Shown one piece after another: positions 7,975-16,510 of a stretch of DNA of 64,000 bases. Position 1 is the first letter of the stretch. Every line of letters starts with the position of its first letter. The stretch lies in the NCBI RefSeq assembly GCF_023195755.1, contig NZ_CP096203.1, forward strand, positions 558,001 to 622,000, given 5' to 3'. Both the position numbers and the translations under genes were made by a program. Source of the stretch: Chryseobacterium nepalense (GTDB lineage: Bacteria > Bacteroidota > Bacteroidia > Flavobacteriales > Weeksellaceae). The notes beneath the pieces were generated by a model. It was given only the letters and a program-made list of their open reading frames with translations. It did no database searches and had not been told where the DNA came from.

Positions 7975-8160
7975 ATGAAAGGATTGATTAAAATTGTTGG
8001 AGTGACAACAGTGATGATGATGATGACTTCATGTATTGTTCATGAACATCATGGTAGAAGAGGGATGCCTCCGGGACATGCAAAGAAAGTGTATATCTAC
8101 GAGAAAAGAGGACATGGTCCTGGCCACGGGCATCACAGAGGACATGGACGTCACAGGTGA
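7975..8160 (+). CDS. Small His/Gly-rich lipoprotein
   Basis: A 61-residue protein: a signal peptide with an unusual run of four Met, a lipobox ending T-S-C at about residue 20, then a mature part rich in His, Gly and Arg with H-G repeats near the C-terminus. The ATG at 7975 is preferred over an in-frame TTG at 7960. Histidine-rich lipoproteins may bind metals, but this is only inferred. A hairpin terminator follows at 8177. Function unknown. Confidence 0.7.
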   Translation: MKGLIKIVGVTTVMMMMTSCIVHEHHGRRGMPPGHAKKVYIYEKRGHGPGHGHHRGHGRHR

Positions 8161-8176
8161 AAATGAAAAAAATAAA

Positions 8177-8200
8177 AGCATCGGATTATCCGGTGCTTTG
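8177..8200 (+). terminator. Terminator after the His-rich lipoprotein
   Basis: AGCATCGGA and TCCGGTGCT form a 9-bp stem with one G-T pair at 8177-8197, followed by a short T-run. Confidence 0.65.
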
Positions 8201-8278
8201 TCGTTTAGTTGTGTTTCAGTTGCTTTATAATTTGGCATTCCGCTTGATACCTATATATCAATCACAAAAACTGTTTTT

Positions 8279-8392
8279 ATGAAAAATTTATCCAAAATGT
8301 TATTGGCGCTGGCGCTGTTTGCCGCGCTTTCTTCATGTCTTCCAAGACCACCGGCTCCGCCAAGGCCGCCGGAACCACCGCACAGACGATAA
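8279..8392 (+). CDS. Tiny proline-rich lipoprotein
   Basis: A 37-residue ORF: hydrophobic signal, lipobox L-S-S-C at about residue 20, then a 17-residue mature tail rich in Pro and Arg (P-R-P-P-A-P-P-R-P-P). The design (signal, Cys, short Pro-rich tail) and the strong terminator just after the stop support a real gene. It sits with the preceding His-rich lipoprotein, possibly a remnant or a family of small envelope lipoproteins. No function is known. Confidence 0.65.
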   Translation: MKNLSKMLLALALFAALSSCLPRPPAPPRPPEPPHRR

Positions 8393-8399
8393 AAAAACA

Positions 8400-8425
8400 A
8401 GCCCGGAAATTTTCCGGGCTTTTAT
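8400..8425. terminator. Bidirectional terminator before DUF4286 gene
   Basis: A perfect 10-bp stem (8400-8409 with 8411-8420) of the AGCCCGGAAA type, T-rich on the plus side and A-rich before it, serves the small lipoprotein and the convergent DUF4286 gene. Confidence 0.85.
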
Positions 8426-8431
8426 TTATAT

Positions 8432-8746
8432 TTAAAATCTTGTCTTTCTTGGATTTAAAAAAGTATTAAAAATCATTACTTCCGTTCCGAACCTGGCTTC
8501 TACACGTTCTGCAATATTCTTAAGTTCGCTTTGTACAAAGTCTTCCCTTAGATCATCATTATCAAAAACCAGCAGGAGATTATAATTTTTCCCTTCATCA
8601 ATATAATCACTATGCACCTCAGACAGGATATATTTATTGACATCCAGTAAATTTTCTGCCATCAGAATCAATGTTTCATCGATATAATTTTCCCATTCTT
8701 CCAGATTGTTTTTCGTACAGTGGAAAGTTATACTTAATACGCTCAT
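8432..8746 (-). CDS. DUF4286 family protein
   Basis: A 104-residue conserved protein of Bacteroidota, cytoplasmic by composition, with a ferredoxin-like alternation of strands and helices (opening S-V-L-S-I-T-F-H, later N-L-L-L-V-F-D-N). The function of DUF4286 is unknown. It is divergent from gyrA, with about 150 bp between the starts that must hold both promoters. Confidence 0.85.
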   Translation of the reverse strand: MSVLSITFHCTKNNLEEWENYIDETLILMAENLLDVNKYILSEVHSDYIDEGKNYNLLLVFDNDDLREDFVQSELKNIAERVEARFGTEVMIFNTFLNPRKTRF

Positions 8747-8894
8747 ATTTTATGATTTTTTTAATATTTTGAGTAAAATTCTACGGCAAAAATCGGCAAA
8801 TTTTTCGTAAATTAGCCCGTTAATAAAAATTCAAAAAAAATAATTTTCAGACATACAGCTAAGGGTCTGACTGTCATTATAATAAAATTTGTTT

Positions 8895-11474
8895 ATGCAA
8901 AAAGAAGGAGAAAGACTGATTCCCATCAATATTGTTGATGAAATGAAGTCGTCTTATATCGATTATTCGATGTCTGTTATCGTTTCAAGGGCGTTACCTG
9001 ACGTGAGAGACGGCTTGAAACCCGTTCATAGAAGAGTACTTTACGGTATGTATGGATTAGGGGTTTTTTCTAATAGAAAATATTTAAAATCTGCTAGAAT
9101 TGTTGGAGACGTTTTAGGTAAATATCACCCTCACGGAGATTCTTCTGTATACGATGCAATGGTAAGAATGGCTCAGGACTGGAGCCTTCGTTATCCTCAG
9201 GTAGACGGGCAGGGTAACTTCGGTTCAATGGATGGTGATCCACCGGCAGCAATGCGTTATACCGAAGCAAGATTAAAAAAGATTTCTGATGAAGTACTTT
9301 CAGACTTAGACAAAGAAACGGTTGATTTTCAGAATAACTTTGACGACAGCTTGCAGGAGCCAACGGTTTTACCTTCTAAAATCCCCAATCTTTTAGTAAA
9401 CGGAACTTCCGGTATTGCGGTAGGGATGGCCACCAATATGGCACCACACAATTTATCGGAATCGGTGGATGCTATATGTGCTTACATCGATAACAGGGAG
9501 ATCACTATTGATGAACTGATGCAGCATATTATTGCTCCGGATTTCCCTACAGGAGGTATCATTTACGGATATGACGGCGTAAGGGATGCATTCCACACCG
9601 GGAGAGGAAGGGTAGTCCTTCGTGCTAAAGTTGCTTTTGAAGAGATAGGAAACAGAAATGCAATCATTGTAAATGAAGTTCCTTATCAGGTAAATAAAGC
9701 CGAAATGATTGCCAGAACGGCAGAACTGGTGAAGGAAGAAAAAATCCCGGGAATCTACGAAATCAGAGATGAATCAGACAGAAGAGGACTTCGTATTGTT
9801 TATGAATTAAAAAATGATGCAATTCCGAATGTTGTCTTAAACTTATTATATAAATATACTTCACTTCAGACTTCTTTCAGTGTTAATAATATTGCATTGG
9901 TACATGGGAGACCGGAGCAGCTGAATCTGAAAGACATCATCCACCATTTTGTGGAGCACCGTCATGAAGTAATCGTAAGAAGAACCCAATTTGAGCTTAG
10001 AAAAGCAAAAGAAAGAGCTCATATTTTGGAAGGTTTCATGAAAGTGATCGGAACACAGGATTCACTAGACAGAGCCATCTCTATCATTCGTCACTCTGCC
10101 AATCCGCAGGCTGCAAAAGAAGGATTAATAGAGGCCTTTGAGCTTTCTGAGATCCAGGCGCAGGCAATTCTTGATTTACGTCTTGCCCGTCTTACAGGAA
10201 TGGAGCTTGATAAGATCCGTGATGAGTACGATACGATTATGAAAGAAATTGCTGATCTTGAGGACATTCTGGCTAATGAACCAAGAAGATTCCAGATCAT
10301 CAAAGATGAATTAATTGAAGTTAAGGAAAAATATGGTGACGAAAGAAGAACCGAAATTGATTATTCGGGAGGTGAAATGTCTATCGAAGATATTATTCCT
10401 AATGAATCTGTAGTACTTACCATTTCGCATGCCGGATATATCAAGAGAACTTCGCTTTCAGAATACAAAATTCAAAGCAGGGGAGGTGTAGGAAATAAAG
10501 CGGCAACAACAAGAGACTCTGATTTCCTTGAGTATATCGTATCTGCAACCAATCACCAGTATATGCTGTTCTTCACAGAAAAAGGAAGATGTTACTGGTT
10601 AAGAGTATTCGAAATTCCTGAAGGTTCCAAAACAGCCAAAGGAAGAGCGGTTCAGAATTTGATCAACATCGAACCGGATGATAAGATTAAAGCTTACATC
10701 AGAACCAATAACCTTAAAGATTCTGAATATGTAAACCAAATGAGTGTAGTAATGGTTACTAAAAACGGGACCATCAAGAAAACATCACTGGAAGCGTATT
10801 CAAGACCGAGAGTAAACGGGGTGAATGCCATCGAAATCCGTGATAATGACCAGCTATTAGGAGCATATCTTACCAATGGTACATCACAGATTATGATTGC
10901 TACTAAAAATGGTAAATGTATCCGTTTCCCGGAAGAAAAAGTAAGAGAAGTAGGAAGAGGATCTATCGGGGTACGTGGAATTGCAATGGATGATGATGAT
11001 GAAGTAATCGGGATGATTGTGGTAAACGATGTAGAAAAAGAAACCGTTCTTGTAGTATCTGAAAAAGGGTACGGAAAGAGAACAGCCGTTGAAGATTACA
11101 GAATCACCAATAGAGGAGGAAAAGGAGTTATTACTTTAAATATTACTGAAAAAACAGGAAATCTGATTGCCATCCAGAATGTAACGGATGAAGACGGATT
11201 AATGATCATTAATAAATCCGGAGTTGCCATCAGAATGGGAATGGATGAGATGAGAGTAATGGGAAGAAATACACAGGGTGTACGATTGATCAACCTTAAG
11301 AAAAATGATGAAATTGCTGCTATTGCAAAAGTAGCAATGGATAAAGAAGTAGAAGATTCTGAAGAGAATGAAGAAATAGAAGGAACAGTAGCTGATAACC
11401 ACGAAAACGATACAGAAGCTCCGCAGACAGATCATAATGCAGAAGACAGTGAGAATTCTGATTCGGAAGAATAA
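8895..11474 (+). CDS. gyrA: DNA gyrase subunit A
   Basis: GyrA is the breakage-reunion subunit of gyrase. With the ATG at 8895 (859 residues) the numbering equals that of E. coli: the quinolone-resistance region has Ser83 and Asp87, both in the susceptible form, and the catalytic Tyr122 lies in R-Y-T. The C-terminal wrapping domain carries the GyrA-box-like Q-S-R-G-G-V-G and a later N-R-G-G-K-G. The protein ends in an acidic tail of about 40 residues rich in Glu, Asp and Asn. The next gene starts 30 bp later and may be co-transcribed. Confidence 0.97.
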   Translation: MQKEGERLIPINIVDEMKSSYIDYSMSVIVSRALPDVRDGLKPVHRRVLYGMYGLGVFSNRKYLKSARIVGDVLGKYHPHGDSSVYDAMVRMAQDWSLRYPQVDGQGNFGSMDGDPPAAMRYTEARLKKISDEVLSDLDKETVDFQNNFDDSLQEPTVLPSKIPNLLVNGTSGIAVGMATNMAPHNLSESVDAICAYIDNREITIDELMQHIIAPDFPTGGIIYGYDGVRDAFHTGRGRVVLRAKVAFEEIGNRNAIIVNEVPYQVNKAEMIARTAELVKEEKIPGIYEIRDESDRRGLRIVYELKNDAIPNVVLNLLYKYTSLQTSFSVNNIALVHGRPEQLNLKDIIHHFVEHRHEVIVRRTQFELRKAKERAHILEGFMKVIGTQDSLDRAISIIRHSANPQAAKEGLIEAFELSEIQAQAILDLRLARLTGMELDKIRDEYDTIMKEIADLEDILANEPRRFQIIKDELIEVKEKYGDERRTEIDYSGGEMSIEDIIPNESVVLTISHAGYIKRTSLSEYKIQSRGGVGNKAATTRDSDFLEYIVSATNHQYMLFFTEKGRCYWLRVFEIPEGSKTAKGRAVQNLINIEPDDKIKAYIRTNNLKDSEYVNQMSVVMVTKNGTIKKTSLEAYSRPRVNGVNAIEIRDNDQLLGAYLTNGTSQIMIATKNGKCIRFPEEKVREVGRGSIGVRGIAMDDDDEVIGMIVVNDVEKETVLVVSEKGYGKRTAVEDYRITNRGGKGVITLNITEKTGNLIAIQNVTDEDGLMIINKSGVAIRMGMDEMRVMGRNTQGVRLINLKKNDEIAAIAKVAMDKEVEDSEENEEIEGTVADNHENDTEAPQTDHNAEDSENSDSEE

Positions 11475-11503
11475 AATTGTATAATTAATATAAAATAGTG
11501 ATT

Positions 11504-12538
11504 ATGAAAAAGCTAATTTTAGGGATGGCTATCGTAGCATCAGCTTTTGTTTTCGCACAAAAAGGAGATGTGAACGCTCAGCTACAAGAGGCTAACAAAA
11601 CAGCAATGGATGCATATAATGCTAAAAACTATGCTGTAGCGGCTCCTAAGTTTATGGAAGTTTACAACTTACTTAAATCGAATGGACAGGACAATAAAGT
11701 ATATATGTATTACGCAGGACTTAATTATGCTTTGGCAAATGATTATCCGCAGGCTTCAAAAATATATACCGATCTTATCAACTCTGGCTATACCGGCGTT
11801 GAAACAACCTATACTGCAAAAGATAATAAAACAGGACAGGTGTCAAGTTATGATCAGAAAACATGGGAAATACTGAAGAAAACAGCTTCCAAAGATTATT
11901 CTGACTTCAAAACTCAACAATCGCCTAGTGTAGAATCTGATCTTTATGAAACTTTAGCAACGATTTTACTGAATACCAAGAAAAATGATGAAGCACTGAC
12001 TATCATTGAGAAAGGTTTGGCAAAGTTTCCCAATAATGCTAAATTAAAAGAATATCAGGGAACTGCATTGTATGCATCCGGAAAGACAGATCAGTTTATG
12101 CAGAATCTTAAGGATCAATTGGCTAAAAATCCTAATGATGCTACCAACTGGTATAACTTAGGAGTTCTTCAGTCTAAAAACCCAGCGACGGTAAATGAGG
12201 CTATTACTTCATTACAAAAAGCTATTGAACTGAAGCCGGACTTTGGAAATGCTTACCAGAATCTTGTTTACGCCGTAATTGGTGATGATGAAAAAGCAGT
12301 GAATGAAATCAATGCATTAAGAAAAACAAAACCAGACGAAGCAACAAAGCTTATTGAAGCAAGAAAGGACAGATTCAGCAAAGCATTACCATACGGAGAA
12401 AAATGGTTGCAGGCAATGCCGAATGACCTTACAGCTGTTCAGACTATGAAAGATGTCTACAACACAACAAAAAATACAGCTAAAGCTAATGAAATGAAAG
12501 CTAAAGAAGCTGAACTTCAGGCCAAACAGGCAAAATAA
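11504..12538 (+). CDS. Exported tetratricopeptide repeat protein
   Basis: A 344-residue protein with a signal peptide (M-K-K-L-I-L-G-M... ending F-A-Q near residue 19), then several TPR-like helical hairpins; the clearest is around N-A-T-N-W-Y-N-L-G-V-L followed by A-I-T-S-L-Q-K-A-I-E-L-K-P. The C-terminus is Lys/Ala rich and probably helical. It lies in the periplasm and likely serves as a protein-binding scaffold. It directly follows gyrA, but a functional link is not evident. A GTG at 11498 is an alternative start. Confidence 0.85.
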   Translation: MKKLILGMAIVASAFVFAQKGDVNAQLQEANKTAMDAYNAKNYAVAAPKFMEVYNLLKSNGQDNKVYMYYAGLNYALANDYPQASKIYTDLINSGYTGVETTYTAKDNKTGQVSSYDQKTWEILKKTASKDYSDFKTQQSPSVESDLYETLATILLNTKKNDEALTIIEKGLAKFPNNAKLKEYQGTALYASGKTDQFMQNLKDQLAKNPNDATNWYNLGVLQSKNPATVNEAITSLQKAIELKPDFGNAYQNLVYAVIGDDEKAVNEINALRKTKPDEATKLIEARKDRFSKALPYGEKWLQAMPNDLTAVQTMKDVYNTTKNTAKANEMKAKEAELQAKQAK

Positions 12539-12541
12539 ATA

Positions 12542-12575
12542 GAAAAACCGAAACAACATTGTTTCGGTTTTTTTA
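12542..12575 (+). terminator. Terminator after the TPR gene
   Basis: An 11- to 12-bp stem (AAACCGAAACAA with TTGTTTCGGTTT) followed by a T-run, just after the stop; it also faces the convergent pncA. Confidence 0.85.
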
Positions 12576-12606
12576 TGTTTAAATCAGGGATTAAATACGA
12601 GCTCAA

Positions 12607-13212
12607 TTATCCGAGAACAGTTACTCCCTTCTGAATCATATCATAGATTGCATCTCTGCCGTTATCCGGCTTTACATTCACAGCTCTTGTTCCGTTAAAA
12701 TGGAGACAAGTAACATATCCGTTGTCTACAGCATCAGTACATGTATATTTTACACAGTAATCCATAGCAAGGCCAACAATCTCCAGAAGCTGAATATCAT
12801 GATATTTCAAAAAATCATCAAGTCCGGTTTTCATGAAATGATTATTATCCTGAAAACCGCTGTAGCTGTCAATCTCAACATTTTTTCCTTTCTGGATAAT
12901 GTGGGTAACTTTATCTCTGTTAAGGTCTTTATGAAATTCTGCACCAAAAGTCCCCTGAATACAGTGGTCCGGCCACATGAACTGCGGAACGCCGTTTAAA
13001 ATAATACTTTCTCCTACTTTTCTGCCATTATTGCTGGCAAAACTTTTATGATTAGCAGGATGCCAGTCCTGTGTCAAAACAATCTGATCGTATTCATTTT
13101 CTTCCATCAGGGCATTGATGTACGGAATTACCTCATTGGCTCCCGGAACCGCCAGTGCGCCGCCTTCACAAAAATCATTCTGCACATCTACGATTATTAA
13201 CGCTTTTTTCAT
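12607..13212 (-). CDS. pncA: Nicotinamidase/pyrazinamidase
   Basis: PncA hydrolyses nicotinamide to nicotinate for NAD salvage. The 201 residues show the isochorismatase-like fold with the catalytic triad: D9 in V-D-V-Q-N-D-F, the Lys of Q-K-G-K-N, and the nucleophile Cys in A-M-D-Y-C-V. The metal site D-W-H-P-x-x-H is present, as is the cis-peptide G-L-A region. The length and motif spacing fit the family. It is a single gene. Confidence 0.95.
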   Translation of the reverse strand: MKKALIIVDVQNDFCEGGALAVPGANEVIPYINALMEENEYDQIVLTQDWHPANHKSFASNNGRKVGESIILNGVPQFMWPDHCIQGTFGAEFHKDLNRDKVTHIIQKGKNVEIDSYSGFQDNNHFMKTGLDDFLKYHDIQLLEIVGLAMDYCVKYTCTDAVDNGYVTCLHFNGTRAVNVKPDNGRDAIYDMIQKGVTVLG

Positions 13213-13368
13213 ATTTAGAATTCTCGAATTTTTGATAAATTTACAAAAACAAACAGCAAATAGTCATCCAAATCAGATTTATCGGACAAATAGACATTTA
13301 TGAAATTCTCTACATTCCGGGACTTCAGGACAATCGGTGATTAAAACGATTTAAATCTCAATAAAAAA

Positions 13369-13905
13369 ATGAACGATATTGAACAAAAAAAGTTCCCGAT
13401 AGGTACCTTTGAAGTACCTGAAAATATTTGTGATATTACACTCGACGAATATATAAAAGTCATCAAAGATTTTCCCGGAAAACTTAAAAACCTGATTGAA
13501 GACTTCTCAGATGATCAGCTTGACACCCAATATAGACCAGGAGGCTGGACCGTACGACAGCTGGTAAACCATATTGCAGACAGCCATATCAACAGTTTCA
13601 TCCGATTCAAACTGGCGCTTACAGAAGAAAATCCTACAATAAAACCTTATGACGAAGCGAAATGGGCAGAACTTCAGGACAGCCTGAATATGCCTGTAAA
13701 ACCTGCCATGAGAATGATCCGGGGAACGCACCAAAGGTGGACAACATTGTTGAAAAGTATGACCAACAAGCAGTTTGAAAGAACCTTTCATCATCCGGAA
13801 CATAACAAAAACTATGATTTAAGACATTGCCTTGCCTTGTACGCCTGGCATTGCAACCATCATTTTGCTCATATCGAAAATCTTAAGAAAGAAAAAGGGT
13901 GGTAA
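13369..13905 (+). CDS. bstA: YfiT-family bacillithiol S-transferase (DinB fold)
   Basis: A 178-residue cytoplasmic protein of the YfiT/BstA group of the DinB superfamily, metal-dependent thiol transferases that conjugate bacillithiol to electrophiles. The three metal ligands are seen: H68 in L-V-N-H-I-A-D, and H161 and H165 in W-H-C-N-H-H. The G-G-W-T-V-R-Q opening motif is present. It heads an operon with a DUF1569 protein, YtxJ and a Crp-like regulator; the YtxJ neighbour supports the bacillithiol assignment. Whether this organism makes bacillithiol cannot be seen here. Confidence 0.85.
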   Translation: MNDIEQKKFPIGTFEVPENICDITLDEYIKVIKDFPGKLKNLIEDFSDDQLDTQYRPGGWTVRQLVNHIADSHINSFIRFKLALTEENPTIKPYDEAKWAELQDSLNMPVKPAMRMIRGTHQRWTTLLKSMTNKQFERTFHHPEHNKNYDLRHCLALYAWHCNHHFAHIENLKKEKGW

Positions 13906-14360
13906 AAAAAAGCCTTCATAACCCTGAATGTTTTGAAGAAATCATAAACAGAATTCATCTTCTGGACAAAAATTCCCATGCGCTGTGGGGCAAAATGAAT
14001 GTCTGCCAGATGATGAGACACTGTAATCATGTGCTTCAGGTTCCGCTCGGGAAAATAAAACTTCCGGAAATTAACCGTTTGTTTGCAATGGTTGGAAAGA
14101 TCACCAAGTGGGAGATTCAGGTTTTTAATAACGGAATTCCCAGAAATATGCCTACTTTTCAAAAACTTATTATTAATTTTGAATGTGATTTTGAAGAAGA
14201 AAAAGAAAACCTTCTGCAAACGCTTGAAGAATACAGCACATGTTACAAGAATAATAATCTCCCGGGACGCCATGTTCTTTTCGGTTTAATGAAAGAAAAA
14301 GATTGGGGATTTCTGGAATATAAACATCTTCATCATCATCTAAAACAATTTAAGGTATGA
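13899..14360 (+). CDS. DUF1569 protein, DinB-like
   Basis: A 153-residue protein that starts with GTG inside the end of bstA (7-bp overlap), which suggests translational coupling. The DUF1569 pattern is visible: L-W-G-K-M-N-V-C-Q-M-M-R-H-C near residues 29-42, and R-H-V-L-F-G at 123-128 followed by W-G-F-L-E-Y-K-H-L-x-H-H-L-K-Q-F. DUF1569 proteins share the four-helix DinB fold with the preceding transferase, so this may be a second thiol-dependent enzyme of the operon; that is inference. The overlap with the next gene is ATGA. Confidence 0.85.
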   Translation: MVKKSLHNPECFEEIINRIHLLDKNSHALWGKMNVCQMMRHCNHVLQVPLGKIKLPEINRLFAMVGKITKWEIQVFNNGIPRNMPTFQKLIINFECDFEEEKENLLQTLEEYSTCYKNNNLPGRHVLFGLMKEKDWGFLEYKHLHHHLKQFKV

Positions 14361-14734
14361 GTTTTTTTGACAAAATATTCGGTGGAAAAGAAGAAGGTTC
14401 TGAAAAGAATCAGCTCTGGAAATATATAGAATCTGAAGAGAATCTTAAAAAAGCAATCGAACATTCCTTCACCAGGAAGATTGCCATCTTCAAGCATTCC
14501 ACAAGCTGTTTTATCAGTAAAACGGTTTTAAGGAATTTTGAAAAAGAAATGGAAAACTCAGACCAAAAACCTGATTTGTATTTTTTGGATTTGCTTGCCC
14601 ACAGGGACTTATCCAATAAAATAGCTTCGGATCTTGGTATAAGACATGAAAGTCCCCAGTTACTGGTGATTGAAAACGGAACAGTAATCAGCAATGCTTC
14701 GCATCAACATATATCGGCAGACCAAATCGTATAA
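14357..14734 (+). CDS. ytxJ: Bacillithiol-system redox protein YtxJ
   Basis: A thioredoxin-fold monothiol protein of 125 residues. The active-site region K-H-S-T-S-C51-F-I-S matches the YtxJ family, in which the single cysteine reacts with bacillithiol-mixed disulfides. The late H-E-S-P-Q-L-L-V-I corresponds to the cis-Pro loop (the usual S-P-Q). It overlaps the DUF1569 gene by ATGA and its stop overlaps the next ATG by one base. Confidence 0.88.
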   Translation: MSFFDKIFGGKEEGSEKNQLWKYIESEENLKKAIEHSFTRKIAIFKHSTSCFISKTVLRNFEKEMENSDQKPDLYFLDLLAHRDLSNKIASDLGIRHESPQLLVIENGTVISNASHQHISADQIV

Positions 14735-15330
14735 TGAAGAATATCAATAATTATTTATCCAAAGTTCTGGACGTTCCTTTAGAAAAAGTGAATTTGTGTA
14801 GTCTGCATTATGAAGTAAAGAAAATACCTAAAAACCAGTTTCTTTTGCAGTACGGCGAAATATGCAGATACATTTATTTTGTTGAAAAAGGATTGCTCAA
14901 AATGTATTCTATTGATAAAAACGGCAAAGAACATATTATTCAGTTTGCTCCGGAAAGCTGGCTTATTTCAGACCGTAGCAGTCTTTATTTCAATGAAAAA
15001 TCCATTTATTATATAGAAGCGGTAGAAGATTCGGAAGTTTTGCTCCTCCATCCTGATTTTATCAATAAGCTGATTGGTGAGTTCCCCAACAGTCTTGAAA
15101 AAAGCGATATTCTTCTCCAGAAACATATAAAAAGCCTTCAGGACAGAATCAATTCTTTATTAGGAGAAACCGCTGAAGAACGCTATATGAAATTTATAAA
15201 AATGTATCCGGACCTGCTGATGAGAGTTCCACAATGGATGATTGCTTCTTACCTGGGAATTACTCCCGAAAGTCTGAGCCGCGTACGAAAGGAGCTTGCA
15301 AGAAAGAATTTTGTTCCGGACAGCAAATAG
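14734..15330 (+). CDS. Crp/Fnr family transcriptional regulator
   Basis: A 198-residue regulator: a cyclic-nucleotide-binding-like beta barrel (residues about 28-115, with Y-I-Y-F-V-E-K-G-L-L-K-M-Y) and a C-terminal helix-turn-helix W-M-I-A-S-Y-L-G-I-T-P-E-S-L-S-R-V-R. It is the last gene of the bstA operon and starts one base into the ytxJ stop, so it is likely translated together with the thiol genes and may control them. No iron-sulfur Cys cluster like that of Fnr is present. Confidence 0.9.
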   Translation: MKNINNYLSKVLDVPLEKVNLCSLHYEVKKIPKNQFLLQYGEICRYIYFVEKGLLKMYSIDKNGKEHIIQFAPESWLISDRSSLYFNEKSIYYIEAVEDSEVLLLHPDFINKLIGEFPNSLEKSDILLQKHIKSLQDRINSLLGETAEERYMKFIKMYPDLLMRVPQWMIASYLGITPESLSRVRKELARKNFVPDSK

Positions 15331-15350
15331 ATTACTAAAATATTGAAATT

Positions 15351-15378
15351 GACCATAGCTAGCTATCGGTCTTTTTTT
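15351..15378 (+). terminator. Terminator of the bstA operon
   Basis: A hairpin with arms GACC-ATAGCT and AGCTAT-C-GGTC (15351-15371) with one bulge, followed by seven T. Confidence 0.8.
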
Positions 15379-15414
15379 ATGATCATAATCATGTTTTTTC
15401 TAATAGAATATATT

Positions 15415-15422
15415 TAACTTTG
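15415..15422 (+). promoter_or_regulatory. Probable -7 element of the small ORF
   Basis: TAACTTTG fits TAnnTTTG exactly, 22 bases before the ATG at 15445. Confidence 0.5.
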
Positions 15423-15444
15423 AAAGACACACCAAAATAATATT

Positions 15445-15546
15445 ATGAAATTTACAAATTCCAGAGCATATTCGGCTTATCACTGCAAACGGATTCCGGA
15501 CAGAATCCTGAAGATTGCAAATTACCTTAACAATAACCACTACTAG
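15445..15546 (+). CDS. Possible 33-residue basic peptide
   Basis: A short ORF with its own -7 element upstream and a terminator 65 bp downstream in the 540-bp gap between the bstA operon and the tandem Crp genes. The peptide is basic (several Lys and Arg) with one Cys, no signal peptide and no recognised family. The arrangement promoter-ORF-terminator marks a real small transcript, either a peptide gene or a small RNA. The rest of the gap (15637-15870) is AT-rich and shows nothing further. Confidence 0.4.
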   Translation: MKFTNSRAYSAYHCKRIPDRILKIANYLNNNHY

Positions 15547-15610
15547 CCATTCTACCAACTGTTATTGAAACAGCTGATAAAAAATATACCTATTTCTGAT
15601 AAAAAATTAA

Positions 15611-15636
15611 CCGTTTATTAGTAAACGGCTTTTTTG
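15611..15636 (+). terminator. Terminator after the small ORF
   Basis: CCGTTTA (15611-15617) pairs with TAAACGG (15622-15628), followed by CTTTTTT. Confidence 0.8.
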
Positions 15637-15870
15637 TAGTTATATATCAAAAAATCATTATTGAATTTAATAATGTCAAATAGTTAATGATGTTGACAAT
15701 TAATAATTTTTATATTGAAAATAGATATTAAAAATTAAAACATAAACATTAATACATTAAATTGATTAAACAAAATGCAATAAGGTTCAAAATTTGCATT
15801 CATATTAATATGAACTAACCAATACTATTTACTAGGAATGCTCACTATTTAACATTTAAAAACAGCTAAC

Positions 15871-16467
15871 ATGGTTATTAAAGAAGAAGTTCTGCATTCG
15901 GTAGGCGCAATTATCAGGCATTACCAGCCTGGAGAAATTATTTTTAACGAAGGAGATGTGCCAAAATATTATTATCAGATCATAACAGGCCAGGCAAAAC
16001 TGAATAATTACAGCGACGACGGTAAAGAGATCATACAGACTCTTTTGGAAGAAGGTCAAAGCATAGGAGAATCATTACTTTTTATTGATAAACTATATCC
16101 TGTCAATGCTGTTGCCATTACAAAATGTTCTGTCCAAAGGCTGCCTAAAACGGTTTTTCTTGATTTGATTAAATTGTATCCTGAGATTTCATTTGAAATG
16201 AATAAAACACTTTCTCAGAAGCTTTATTTCAAGCTGATTATGGCACAGAATCTATCATCCCAGAACCCAACAGCGAAACTTACGGTATTAATGGATTATC
16301 TGAAAAGTTTTCAGGAAAATCAATCACCATACTCTTTCATGATCCCACTTACAAGACAACAGATGGCAAGTCTTACAGGTCTTTGTGTAGAAACGGCCAT
16401 CAGAACCATTAAAATAATGGAAAGAGATAAAATTGTAAAGATTAAAGACAGGAAAATTTTGTATTAA
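15871..16467 (+). CDS. Crp/Fnr family transcriptional regulator, tandem copy 1
   Basis: A 198-residue regulator with a cyclic-nucleotide-binding-like domain (G-E-I-I-F-N-E-G-D near residue 21, Y-Y-Y-Q-I-I-T-G-Q) and a C-terminal helix-turn-helix L-T-R-Q-Q-M-A-S-L-T-G-L-C-V-E-T-A-I-R-T. It is strongly similar along its whole length to the next gene, including the shared C-terminal I-K-D-R-K-I-L-Y, so the pair arose by tandem duplication. Ligand and targets are unknown; the closest named relatives respond to oxygen or nitric oxide, but no ligand residues can be assigned here. Confidence 0.88.
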   Translation: MVIKEEVLHSVGAIIRHYQPGEIIFNEGDVPKYYYQIITGQAKLNNYSDDGKEIIQTLLEEGQSIGESLLFIDKLYPVNAVAITKCSVQRLPKTVFLDLIKLYPEISFEMNKTLSQKLYFKLIMAQNLSSQNPTAKLTVLMDYLKSFQENQSPYSFMIPLTRQQMASLTGLCVETAIRTIKIMERDKIVKIKDRKILY

Positions 16468-16510
16468 ATCTAATTTTTTTTAATTTAATACGGTCTTAAA
16501 AACTTTAAAA

